Shown here: positions 1 through 6,513 of the stretch, in pieces
How the letters are laid out: every line of letters begins with the position of its first letter
Position numbering within the stretch: the stretch's first letter is position 1
DNA from: Eubacterium sp. CAG:251
Lineage (GTDB): Bacteria; Bacillota; Clostridia; Oscillospirales; Acutalibacteraceae
Assembly (NCBI GenBank): GCA_000436835.1
Contig: FR889112.1
Coordinates: 1-39,981, forward strand
Direction of reading: 5' to 3'
DNA: 39,981 bases
Notes under the pieces: generated by a model
What the model was told of the DNA's origin: nothing
Databases searched by the model: none
What the model saw: the letters and a program-made list of their open reading frames with translations, nothing else
Translations under genes and position numbers: made by a program

Positions 1-8
1 CACGCTGT

Positions 9-35
9 GACCGCTGATTTTTCAGCGGTCTTTTT
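9..35 (+). terminator. Intrinsic terminator of a gene lying before the window
   Basis: A 9-bp perfect stem (9-17 with 22-30), a four-T loop and a run of T at 31-35. This is a classical rho-independent terminator on the + strand, so a + strand gene probably ends just outside the left edge. Confidence 0.85.
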
Positions 36-37
36 CG

Positions 38-92
38 TTGTCACAAACTAAGTATCGCTCGTGACAAATTATGCCATGTTTGTCAATTTGAC
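38..92. promoter_or_regulatory. Cluster of TGACAAA/TTTGTCA half-sites (operator candidate)
   Basis: Upstream of and touching the -35 box there are TTGTCAC (38-44), GTGACAA (61-67), TTTGTCA (79-85) and GTCAATTTGAC (82-92). TGACAAA at 62-68 and TTTGTCA at 79-85 form an inverted repeat with a 10-bp spacer. The last element overlaps the -35 hexamer. The arrangement looks like a multi-site operator for the secreted protein gene downstream; the regulator is unknown. Confidence 0.4.
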
Positions 93-116
93 GACAGCGT
101 ATACTTGTGGTATAAT
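88..116 (+). promoter_or_regulatory. Sigma-A promoter of the NlpC/P60-like gene
   Basis: TTGACG at 88-93 and TATAAT at 111-116 with a 17-bp spacer. TG at 108-109 makes it an extended -10. Transcription would begin near 123, close to the Shine-Dalgarno. Confidence 0.8.
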
Positions 117-145
117 ATGTGTCGATTTTTAAAGGAGGCTGTCGA

Positions 146-1891
146 ATGAAAAGAATTATCTCTTTTATTTTGGCATTTATTATATCAATAACCTGCATTT
201 TTTCGGCAGGTATTTCTTATGCAGACAACCGCCCTCACATTGAGGACGCATTAAATAATCTTCAAACTCAAGCAGGATATATTCCTTTTCAAAACTCGTC
301 TGTTCAGTATAACTGCTTTGGCTTTATAAGTGACGTTTGTGCACGTCTTTACTCAGTTACATATTATTATGAACAGCAAGTAGGAAATTACCGTTTTAAC
401 CACACTTCAAATTATTTCACGGTATCGCAGGCAACATTCCCCGATTCAAGTTACGCTAAATCCTTAAAGGAATGGCTTTGTGCAAACGCAGCGGTAGGCG
501 ATGTGCTTCAAATAGGTTGTGCAAACGATAATGACAGCAAAAAGCACACAGTTTTAATTCAGCATATTGATGATGAAAAAATTATGCTTTATCATTCAAA
601 TTATGCTACTTCCGGCATATCCTCGTCAGTTTGCAGGATTGACACTGTTTATTGGAAAAGCTTTATCGCAAATCCTACTTCCAACAAATCAAATTCCCTC
701 AATTTACTTTTAGGCTCTAATTTCAGGCGCAGCGGCGGTGTGGGAATGTCACTTAACAGATATTCATTTTTAGAGCAATATTATCAACTTGACTCGCTTA
801 CAAAATACACATCTGAAATTACAAAAACAGAACGTGACAGTTCAACTTCCGTTAAAATTTATTTCAAGCAGATACCGGATGCTACTGCATACAGCGTTCA
901 ATACCGTGCAAGCGATTCAAACAAATGGATAACCGCAAGCAATAATATAACCGCTTTAAACTACTCGGTTAAAAATCTTACAACAGGGGCTGCATATTGC
1001 TTTAGAGTAAGAGCTTTTGCAAACGGTAAATGGCAGGATTATTCAACAGAAGCGACTAAAACCGTTCAGCCGCCCAAGCCGGCAAAAATATCGGCAGCCG
1101 CAAACAATAATTCAATCACGCTTACCTGGGCGCAAAGAAAGGATATAAGCGGAGTAACAATTTACCGTTCAACAAGTAAAAGCGGAAAATACGAACAGCT
1201 TACAAACGTGCCGCAGGAAAGCGGAGCTACCTTTACAGACACGAATATTGCAAACAACCAAAAATATTATTATAAAATTCAGCGATATATTAACGTGAAA
1301 AGTGAAACATATCAAAGCGAGATTTCACCGAGTACAAGTGCAGAATATGAGCTTGGAGAGGTAACAAATCTTAAGGTAAATAGCGATACAAAATCGACTC
1401 TTAAAGTGTCTTGGTCAGGCGCTCAAAATGCACAATCTTACACAATAGGTTATGCAAAGGCAGGCACAAATAATTATAAATACATTGTAACAACCAATAC
1501 AAACTATATTTTAAGAGGTTTAAAACTTGGCAGTAAATATGTAGTTGCCGTTTGTGCAAACAACAATATCGGCTCAACCGCTGCTGCTGTTTCAAGTCCG
1601 ATTAAGGTTAAACTTAAAAAGACTAAACTCAAAGCTTCTAAAAAAGGCAAAAGAACAAAGCTTTCTTGGAGCAAGGTGAATACAGCATCCGGCTATAAAA
1701 TTTATCGTGCTACATCAAAAAACGGCAAGTATAAGCTTATTAAGACCGTTGAAGGAAACAAGACTTTTAAATATTACGACAAGAAAGTTTATAAAAAAAC
1801 ACGATATTATTACTATGTAAAAGCCTATGCAACAAAGAACAAAAAGCAATATTATAGTGATAATTCCGCCAAGAAAAGCGTTAAAATTTAG
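146..1891 (+). CDS. Secreted NlpC/P60-like cysteine peptidase or amidase with four Fn3 domains
   Basis: 581 aa, probably exported and acting at the cell wall. AAAGGAGG at 131-138 sets the ATG at 146; an in-frame GTG at 119 is upstream of that site. Residues 1-26 are a signal peptide ending near SYA. Residues about 50-200 resemble the NlpC/P60-CHAP fold: Cys57 in NCFGF is the likely nucleophile, His134 in KKHTVL the likely catalytic His, and GDVLQIG precedes it as usual. Four fibronectin type III domains follow (about 222-308, 311-398, 404-488, 490-581), the last very rich in Lys and Tyr and plausibly binding anionic wall polymers. A similar basic tail closes the CAP protein at 14705-15778. 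The gene stands alone with its own promoter. The peptidase assignment rests on motif spacing, and the substrate is unknown. Confidence 0.7.
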   Translation: MKRIISFILAFIISITCIFSAGISYADNRPHIEDALNNLQTQAGYIPFQNSSVQYNCFGFISDVCARLYSVTYYYEQQVGNYRFNHTSNYFTVSQATFPDSSYAKSLKEWLCANAAVGDVLQIGCANDNDSKKHTVLIQHIDDEKIMLYHSNYATSGISSSVCRIDTVYWKSFIANPTSNKSNSLNLLLGSNFRRSGGVGMSLNRYSFLEQYYQLDSLTKYTSEITKTERDSSTSVKIYFKQIPDATAYSVQYRASDSNKWITASNNITALNYSVKNLTTGAAYCFRVRAFANGKWQDYSTEATKTVQPPKPAKISAAANNNSITLTWAQRKDISGVTIYRSTSKSGKYEQLTNVPQESGATFTDTNIANNQKYYYKIQRYINVKSETYQSEISPSTSAEYELGEVTNLKVNSDTKSTLKVSWSGAQNAQSYTIGYAKAGTNNYKYIVTTNTNYILRGLKLGSKYVVAVCANNNIGSTAAAVSSPIKVKLKKTKLKASKKGKRTKLSWSKVNTASGYKIYRATSKNGKYKLIKTVEGNKTFKYYDKKVYKKTRYYYYVKAYATKNKKQYYSDNSAKKSVKI

Positions 1892-1939
1892 TAATCATTC
1901 ACAATTTTACAAATATCGATAAAATTATTAATAAAATAC

Positions 1940-1968
1940 TTGACAAGGTAAATTTTTTTGTATATAAT
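1940..1968 (+). promoter_or_regulatory. Consensus sigma-A promoter of rpsU
   Basis: TTGACA at 1940-1945 and TATAAT at 1963-1968 with a 17-bp spacer: both hexamers and the spacing match consensus, as expected for a strongly expressed ribosomal protein gene. The leader is about 57 nt and C-rich just before the GGAGGGAGGG ribosome site. Confidence 0.9.
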
Positions 1969-2031
1969 CTTGTGCAGATATTTAATTAATAGTATCAAAT
2001 ACCCCCGAAGAGGTCGGAGGGAGGGAATAAA

Positions 2032-2208
2032 ATGAGCCAAGTAAAAGTAAAAGAAAATGAGTCTCTTGACAGCGCACTCAGACGCTTTAAGCGCCAGACT
2101 TCTCGTGATGGTATCATCCAGGAAGTTCGTAAAAGAGAGCATTATGAAAAGCCTTCTGTTGCTCGTAAAAAGAAGAGCGAGGCTGCTCGTAAAAGAAAGT
2201 ATAAATAA
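2032..2208 (+). CDS. rpsU: 30S ribosomal protein S21
   Basis: 58 aa, a small basic protein of the 30S subunit that lies near the anti-Shine-Dalgarno end of 16S rRNA. The sequence begins MSQVKVKENESLDSALRRFK and ends in a Lys/Arg-rich tail (ARKKKSEAARKRKYK), as in bacterial S21; length is normal. GGAGGGAGGG at 2016-2025 lies 6 nt before the ATG. It has a consensus promoter and a terminator of its own at 2221, so it is probably monocistronic, with some read-through into aroQ possible. It is easy to miss because it is under 60 codons. Confidence 0.96.
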   Translation: MSQVKVKENESLDSALRRFKRQTSRDGIIQEVRKREHYEKPSVARKKKSEAARKRKYK

Positions 2209-2220
2209 TTATACATATAT

Positions 2221-2253
2221 GGGAGCGGTAATATCGCTCCCATTATTTTTTAT
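2221..2253 (+). terminator. Terminator after rpsU
   Basis: GGGAGCG (2221-2227) pairs with CGCTCCC (2235-2241) across a 7-nt loop and is followed by ATTATTTTTTATTT. Confidence 0.85.
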
Positions 2254-2276
2254 TTACATTAAATACGGTGAAAACT

Positions 2277-2714
2277 ATGAAAAAAATACTTGTACTAAAC
2301 GGTCCTAATCTTAATATGACCGGGATAAGAAAAAAGAATGTTTACGGCGGCGAAACCTTAAAGCAGATTAACGACGAATTAAAGCTTTACGGCAAGGCTA
2401 ACGGCGCCAAGGTATCATTTTTTCAGTCAAATCATGAAGGTGACATTATTGATGTTATTCACGAAAGTAAGGATGAATTTGACGGCGTAGTCATCAATGC
2501 AGGCGCATATACCCACTATTCTTATGCAATAAGGGATGCTATTGAGGCGGTACAGGAATTTACTCCTTTTGTTGAGGTTCATATGTCTGACATTCACAAA
2601 AGAGAGGATTTTCGCAAGATTTCCGTTATAACCGACGTATGTGTTAAACAAATTTGCGGCTATGGCAAGGATAGTTACAAAATGGGTATTGATTTATTGA
2701 TGGAAATATTATAA
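2277..2714 (+). CDS. aroQ: Type II 3-dehydroquinate dehydratase
   Basis: 145 aa, the usual length of the type II (dodecameric) enzyme, which converts 3-dehydroquinate to 3-dehydroshikimate in the shikimate pathway. Family motifs appear in order: ILVLNGPNLNMTG near the N-terminus, NVYGG with the catalytic Tyr, SNHEGDIID, INAGAYTHYSYAIRDAI, EVHMSDIHKREDFR, and ICGYGKDSY near the end. The ATG at 2277 is preferred because CGGTGA lies 6 nt upstream; an in-frame GTG at 2268 would place the start on that ribosome site. It is 49 nt ahead of efp and probably co-transcribed with it, a common clostridial arrangement. Confidence 0.95.
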   Translation: MKKILVLNGPNLNMTGIRKKNVYGGETLKQINDELKLYGKANGAKVSFFQSNHEGDIIDVIHESKDEFDGVVINAGAYTHYSYAIRDAIEAVQEFTPFVEVHMSDIHKREDFRKISVITDVCVKQICGYGKDSYKMGIDLLMEIL

Positions 2715-2763
2715 AATAAGACTATATTAATTTTTAAATTACATTTTACTCGGAGGTAAAAAT

Positions 2764-3321
2764 ATGATTTCAGCAGGCGATTTCAGAAACGGCGTTACAT
2801 TTGAAGAGGACGGCAATGTGCTTCAGGTTATAGAATTCCAGCACGTTAAGCCGGGTAAGGGCGCTGCTTTCGTAAGAACAAAGACAAAGAACGTTATCAC
2901 AGGCTCAGTAGTTGAAAAGAGCTATAACCCAACAGCTAAGTTCCCTACCGCTTACATCGAAAGAAAAGAAATGACTTACTCATACAATGACGAAGGTCTT
3001 TACTACTTTATGGATAACGATACATTTGAGATGGTTCCTGTTTCACAGGATGACCTTTCAGACAATTTTAAGTTTGTTAAGGAAAACGAGGTTTGCCGTA
3101 TCCTTTCATACAAGGGCAAGGTATTCGGTGTTGAGCCTCCTACATTTGTTACTCTTGAAGTTACCGAAACAGAGCCGGGACTTAAAGGCAACACAGCTAC
3201 TAACACACTTAAACCTGCAAAGGTTGAAACAGGCGCAGAAATTCGTGTTCCTCTTTTCATTAACGAAGGCGATATGATTAGAATTGACACAAGAACCTGC
3301 GAATATATGGAAAGAGCATAA
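2764..3321 (+). CDS. efp: Translation elongation factor P
   Basis: 185 aa. EF-P binds between the P and E sites and relieves ribosome stalling at polyproline. The N-terminal KOW-like domain carries the loop PGKGAAFVRTK, whose Lys32 is the residue that some bacteria modify. The two OB domains follow, ending with the conserved region VPLFINEGDMIRIDTRTCEYMERA (residues about 162-185). TCGGAGG lies 6 nt before the ATG. No EpmA/EpmB or YmfI modification gene is visible in the window, so the modification state cannot be inferred. Confidence 0.97.
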   Translation: MISAGDFRNGVTFEEDGNVLQVIEFQHVKPGKGAAFVRTKTKNVITGSVVEKSYNPTAKFPTAYIERKEMTYSYNDEGLYYFMDNDTFEMVPVSQDDLSDNFKFVKENEVCRILSYKGKVFGVEPPTFVTLEVTETEPGLKGNTATNTLKPAKVETGAEIRVPLFINEGDMIRIDTRTCEYMERA

Positions 3322-3393
3322 GCTCAGCACTTATAACACAGCAAATTTTAAAAAATAATTTTTGCACAATTTATTTAGAGAGGATATAACACT

Positions 3394-3807
3394 ATGGATA
3401 CAACTGAAAGCTTAGGCTATCTTAAAGGTTTAATCGAAGGTCTTGACCTTGGCGACAACAAGAAGGAAACAAAGGTTTTCTCTGCAATCGTTGACGTTCT
3501 TTCAAATCTTGTTGAGGATATTGACGATATGACAGACGGCGTTGAAATGCTTGCAGACCAGGTTGACGCTGTTGACGAGGATTTAGCAGACCTTGAGGAA
3601 TATGTATACGACGATTACGACGACGAGTGCGATTGCGACGATTGCTGCGACGACGATGAGGAAGAATTTGAGGTTGAATGTCCTCTTTGCAACACTCCTT
3701 TCACAGTAGACGCCGAAACAGCACTTAACGGTACTGTTCCTTGCCCAAATTGCGGCGAAATGCTTGAATTTGAGGTTGAAGAAGCAGACGACGAGGACGC
3801 TGAATAA
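3394..3807 (+). CDS. CD1247-type acidic zinc-ribbon protein
   Basis: 137 aa. The N-terminal half (about 1-70) is a predicted helical region with regularly spaced Leu, Val and Asp (TKVFSAIVDVLSNLVEDIDD). It continues into a very acidic Asp/Glu/Cys stretch (about 71-92) and a C-terminal zinc ribbon with CPLC and CPNC pairs. This layout fits the clostridial family named after C. difficile CD1247, often found after efp. The molecular role is unknown; the ribbon suggests nucleic-acid or protein binding. AGAGAGGAT precedes the start. It lies 72 nt after efp and 22 nt before the lipoprotein gene, probably in the same operon. The acidic stretch contains CDCDDCCDDDEEE, an unusual Cys/Asp pattern that might bind metal (inference). 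Confidence 0.75.
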   Translation: MDTTESLGYLKGLIEGLDLGDNKKETKVFSAIVDVLSNLVEDIDDMTDGVEMLADQVDAVDEDLADLEEYVYDDYDDECDCDDCCDDDEEEFEVECPLCNTPFTVDAETALNGTVPCPNCGEMLEFEVEEADDEDAE

Positions 3808-3829
3808 TTAATATTGAAAGGCTTTTACA

Positions 3830-4312
3830 ATGAAAAAGTTTTTAGCAGTATTGCTGGCGGCAGTTACTGTTGCTTGTATGTTTGTTGCCTGCTCAAAGGC
3901 TGACGATAAAAATACTACGCAAAGCACAACAGCTTCTGTAGAAAATGCTACAGACAAAGCAAAAATTAAAGACTCCGACGCAATCAACTTTATTAAGACA
4001 TCATATACTAAAAAAGAGCTTGGGCTTGATAAAGTAAAAGAAAAATATGACTTTATGATTAGTCAAAACGGCGTTAAAATCGGCAAAAAGCAATATGTAA
4101 AAGTTGCCGCTAACATTATGAAGAAGAATGATACAACTTCAAAAGACGGCAAGCAAACATATTCCCTCACCCCTGTCGGCGAATATTATATCTCGTTTGA
4201 CGGCGATGAGGTGCTTATGAAAGACCTTAAAAGCGGCAAGTATAAAAAGCTTGAAAACCGCTATCAGGACTACAGTGCTAAAGGTCAAACAGCCCAAAGC
4301 ACAACAAAATAA
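3830..4312 (+). CDS. Small secreted lipoprotein of unknown function
   Basis: 160 aa. The N-terminus is a lipoprotein signal: MKK, a hydrophobic core, then the lipobox FVAC with Cys21 as the probable lipidated residue. Next comes a Thr/Ser-rich linker and a folded domain of about 110 residues (from KIKDSDAINFIKTSYTKKEL) that I do not recognise; its alternating hydrophobic pattern suggests a mostly beta domain. It would be anchored on the outer face of the membrane. It lies 22 nt after the CD1247-like gene and is followed by a strong terminator, so it is probably the last gene of the aroQ-efp unit. Confidence 0.65.
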   Translation: MKKFLAVLLAAVTVACMFVACSKADDKNTTQSTTASVENATDKAKIKDSDAINFIKTSYTKKELGLDKVKEKYDFMISQNGVKIGKKQYVKVAANIMKKNDTTSKDGKQTYSLTPVGEYYISFDGDEVLMKDLKSGKYKKLENRYQDYSAKGQTAQSTTK

Positions 4313-4334
4313 GCATAAAACAGAATAAATATAA

Positions 4335-4374
4335 ACAAAAAGCAAGGCGAAAATTCGTCTTGCTTTTTGTTTAT
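4335..4374. terminator. Strong terminator closing the aroQ-efp-lipoprotein operon
   Basis: A 16-bp stem (4335-4350 with 4355-4370, one G-T pair), a 4-nt loop and U-rich flanks on both strands. It ends the + operon and may also stop transcription from the right. Confidence 0.85.
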
Positions 4375-4398
4375 TCAATTGATAAATTACACAGTATC

Positions 4399-4636
4399 CA
4401 AAATCTGACGCACTACTGTACGGCAGATTTTGCAACGACGTAAGGCTGCGAAGAAGTAGTCAGAATCGTGCGGAATAAAAAGAATTAGAAATACGTATTT
4501 ACCTACGTGCTTCTAATTCCTTTTTTCATAGTGGGTCCCCGAAAAGCGTAAGCTTTTTGGGGAGAAGGAGAAAGGAACGAAATGTTTATTATAAATTTCA
4601 CAGAAATTTATTCAAACACGGAATTTCTTTCGACGT
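4399..4636 (+). repeat. Dispersed structured repeat, copy A
   Basis: Most of the 345-bp gap between the lipoprotein gene and the dehydrogenase is a repeat with four stem-loops. The first has 9-bp arms CAAAATCTG/CAGATTTTG (4399-4432). The second is terminator-like, with GAATTAGAA/TTCTAATTC plus ACGTA/TACGT and six Ts (4482-4526). The third is an 11-bp stem, CCCCGAAAAGC with GCTTTTTGGGG, capped by GTAA (4537-4562). The fourth pairs ATAAATTTC with GAAATTTAT (4591-4611). The part from 4535 to 4636 matches copy C (32406-32506) almost base for base. Copy B at 14486-14617 is a rearranged relative. Confidence 0.75.
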
Positions 4637-4657
4637 TATGGCTGCTTATTCACAACC

Positions 4658-5611
4658 TTATTTTACATTCTCTGCACGTTCGCAGTAGTCCTTAATTACC
4701 GAGCAAGTGTGCGCCATTTGCCCCTTTTCTTTATCGTTAAGTTCGAGTTCAATAATATCCTCAATTCCGTTTCTGCCGATTACGCAAGGAACACCACACG
4801 CTACGCCATCAATACCATACTCTCCTTCAAGCAAAACAGAAGCCGGAATAACTCTCTTTTCATCGTGGAAAATTGCTTTGCAAATATCTGCACAAGCAGC
4901 GCCGATTCCAAATTCGGTTGAACCTTTTCCGTTGATAATATCATAGCCGATATAACGGGTTCTCTCTAACACGAAATCCTCAGTAAGCTTACTGTATTTT
5001 TCAGGCTTCGCCTCTTGAAGTTCTTTATAGTTTTTTCCGCCGAGAGTAAGAGTTGAAAAAGGAACGAATGAAGAGTCGCCGTGCTCGCCGATAGCACAGG
5101 TTGTAACGCTTTTTCTGTCTATATTTGCAAGCTCGCTGACTGTTCTTTTAAGCCTTGCGGTATCAAGAGAGGTACCTGTTGAAAAGCATCTTTCCCTCGG
5201 AAGTCCGAGATGAACTCTTGCATAATTTGCAATAACGTCGGCAGGATTTGTAATTGAAACAAAAATGCCCTTAAAATCAATAGGCTTAAGATTTTCAACA
5301 ACATCCTTTAACATTCTGATTGAATCGTCGAGCATATCGAGCCTTGTCTGTCCCGGCTTACGAGGAATACCGATTGAATTGACAATAATATCGGCATCCC
5401 TGCAATCTTCATAGTCCCCTACCTTAATTTTAGTTGTTGAACCTAAAAAAAGACATGCGTCTGCAACATCGTAGCAGTTTGCAACTGCCTTTTCATGGTC
5501 TATATCAATAAAAGCAATCTCATCGCAAGTGCCCTGAAAGCAAAGTGCCATTGCAACGTGAGAGCCGACGTGACCTGCACCGATGATTACTACCTTGCGT
5601 TTATCTAACAT
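4658..5611 (-). CDS. L-lactate/malate dehydrogenase family enzyme (specificity uncertain)
   Basis: 317 aa, cytosolic, NAD-dependent 2-hydroxyacid dehydrogenase. The Rossmann motif is GAGHVG (11-16). The catalytic Asp150/Arg153 pair is in SLDTAR and His177 is in IGEHGDSS; Arg90 is the second substrate Arg. Overall the protein resembles LDH (GDYEDCRDADIIV, IELELND.EK). However, the substrate-specificity loop reads GIPRKPGQTR, with Arg84 where LDH has Gln102, the residue whose change to Arg makes LDH act on oxaloacetate. It may therefore be a malate dehydrogenase or have mixed specificity. The start at 5611 follows GGAGG by 7 nt; the longer frame begins upstream of that site. It is monocistronic, divergent from the ABC operon, with repeat copy A downstream. 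Confidence 0.85.
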   Translation of the reverse strand: MLDKRKVVIIGAGHVGSHVAMALCFQGTCDEIAFIDIDHEKAVANCYDVADACLFLGSTTKIKVGDYEDCRDADIIVNSIGIPRKPGQTRLDMLDDSIRMLKDVVENLKPIDFKGIFVSITNPADVIANYARVHLGLPRERCFSTGTSLDTARLKRTVSELANIDRKSVTTCAIGEHGDSSFVPFSTLTLGGKNYKELQEAKPEKYSKLTEDFVLERTRYIGYDIINGKGSTEFGIGAACADICKAIFHDEKRVIPASVLLEGEYGIDGVACGVPCVIGRNGIEDIIELELNDKEKGQMAHTCSVIKDYCERAENVK

Positions 5612-5644
5612 AGTTAATCCTCCAAAGATATATTTACAATAATT

Positions 5645-5672
5645 ATTATACACCTATTTATATTAATTTCAA
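5645..5672 (-). promoter_or_regulatory. Sigma-A promoter of the lactate/malate dehydrogenase gene
   Basis: On the - strand, TTGAAA (complement of 5667-5672) and TATAAT (complement of 5645-5650) with a 16-bp spacer, 34 nt before the start codon. Confidence 0.7.
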
Positions 5673-5707
5673 TATAAAATAAAGTTTTAAAAATAGGCAA
5701 AAAATTG

Positions 5708-5736
5708 TTGACAAGTCTATTTCTTAATGCTATACT
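5708..5736 (+). promoter_or_regulatory. Sigma-A promoter of the ABC transporter operon
   Basis: TTGACA at 5708-5713 and TATACT at 5731-5736 with a 17-bp spacer, pointing into the three-gene ABC operon. Confidence 0.8.
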
Positions 5737-5744
5737 TAAGCCGT

Positions 5745-5779
5745 AAGTAACTGTGATATCTCATTTAGCACAGTTACTT
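5745..5779 (+). promoter_or_regulatory. Inverted repeat in the ABC operon leader
   Basis: AAGTAACTGTG (5745-5755) and CACAGTTACTT (5769-5779) are perfect 11-bp arms around a 13-bp spacer. It starts just after the -10 box and covers the expected transcription start. It could be an operator for a dimeric repressor or an RNA hairpin; there is no U-run after it, so it is not a terminator. Confidence 0.55.
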
Positions 5780-5805
5780 GTAAAATAAAATTACAGGAGG
5801 GCGCT

Positions 5806-6501
5806 ATGGAAAGTGATATATTGATTAAAACAGTTGACCTTTCCCGTCATTATAAAGTCGGCGAGGAAGAGGTTATCGCACTTGACAAGGTCAATCTTGA
5901 AATAGAAAGAAACAAGATATGCGCAATTTTGGGCACATCAGGTTCGGGCAAATCAACGCTTTTAAATATGCTTGCCGGCATTGAGCGACCGAGCGGCGGC
6001 GAGGTCTATATCGGCAAATACAGAATAGATAATTTAAGTGAAGCGGATTTGGCAAAATTCAGGCAAAAGTTTACAGGCTTTATTTTCCAGTCATATAACC
6101 TTATGCCGACTATGACAGCACTTGAAAATGTGGCATTACCGCTTATGTTTAAAGGCGTTGGCAAGGAAGAACGAGAAGCAAAGGCTATGGAAATGCTCAA
6201 ACTTGTCGGAATTGACAACAGATATACGCACAAGCCAAAGGAAATGAGCGGCGGTCAGCAGCAAAGAGTCGGCATAGCAAGAGCATTTGTAACAGACCCA
6301 AGTGTAGTGTTTGCAGACGAGCCTACAGGTAACCTTGACAGCAAAACAACTATTGAGGTTATGGACCTTATAAAGCAACTTGTTTATACAAAAAAGCAAA
6401 CGCTTGTTATGGTAACTCACGATGCAAATGTTGCAAAATATTCTGACATAACAGTCAATATTTCCGACGGCAGAATAACATCAAAAAAATATAACAGTTA
6501 A
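5806..6501 (+). CDS. ABC transporter ATP-binding protein, MacB/LolD/SalX type
   Basis: 231 aa, cytosolic ATPase of a type VII (MacB-like) ABC system. Walker A is GTSGSGKST (43-51), the Q-loop Gln95 is in FIFQSYNLMP, the signature is MSGGQQQRVGIARA (from 147), Walker B is VVFADEPTGNLD (from 167) and the switch His205 is in MVTHD. Length is normal and all catalytic residues are present. CAGGAGGGCGCT precedes the ATG. It is the first gene of a three-gene operon, 12 nt ahead of the repeat protein. Such ATPases often power mechanotransmission or export of peptides, lipoproteins or antimicrobials rather than import; the substrate here is not known. Confidence 0.92.
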   Translation: MESDILIKTVDLSRHYKVGEEEVIALDKVNLEIERNKICAILGTSGSGKSTLLNMLAGIERPSGGEVYIGKYRIDNLSEADLAKFRQKFTGFIFQSYNLMPTMTALENVALPLMFKGVGKEEREAKAMEMLKLVGIDNRYTHKPKEMSGGQQQRVGIARAFVTDPSVVFADEPTGNLDSKTTIEVMDLIKQLVYTKKQTLVMVTHDANVAKYSDITVNISDGRITSKKYNS

Positions 6502-6513
6502 AGGAGAAAAGTA

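Noticed and set aside
119..145. GTG start nine codons upstream of the NlpC/P60-like gene
   Set aside because: It would put the ribosome site inside the coding region and lengthen the signal peptide with charged residues; the ATG at 146 has ideal spacing.
2001..2031. Regulatory hairpin sequestering the rpsU ribosome site
   Set aside because: ACCCCCGAAG could pair with part of GGAGGGAGGG, but only a few base pairs with mismatches form, too weak to claim.
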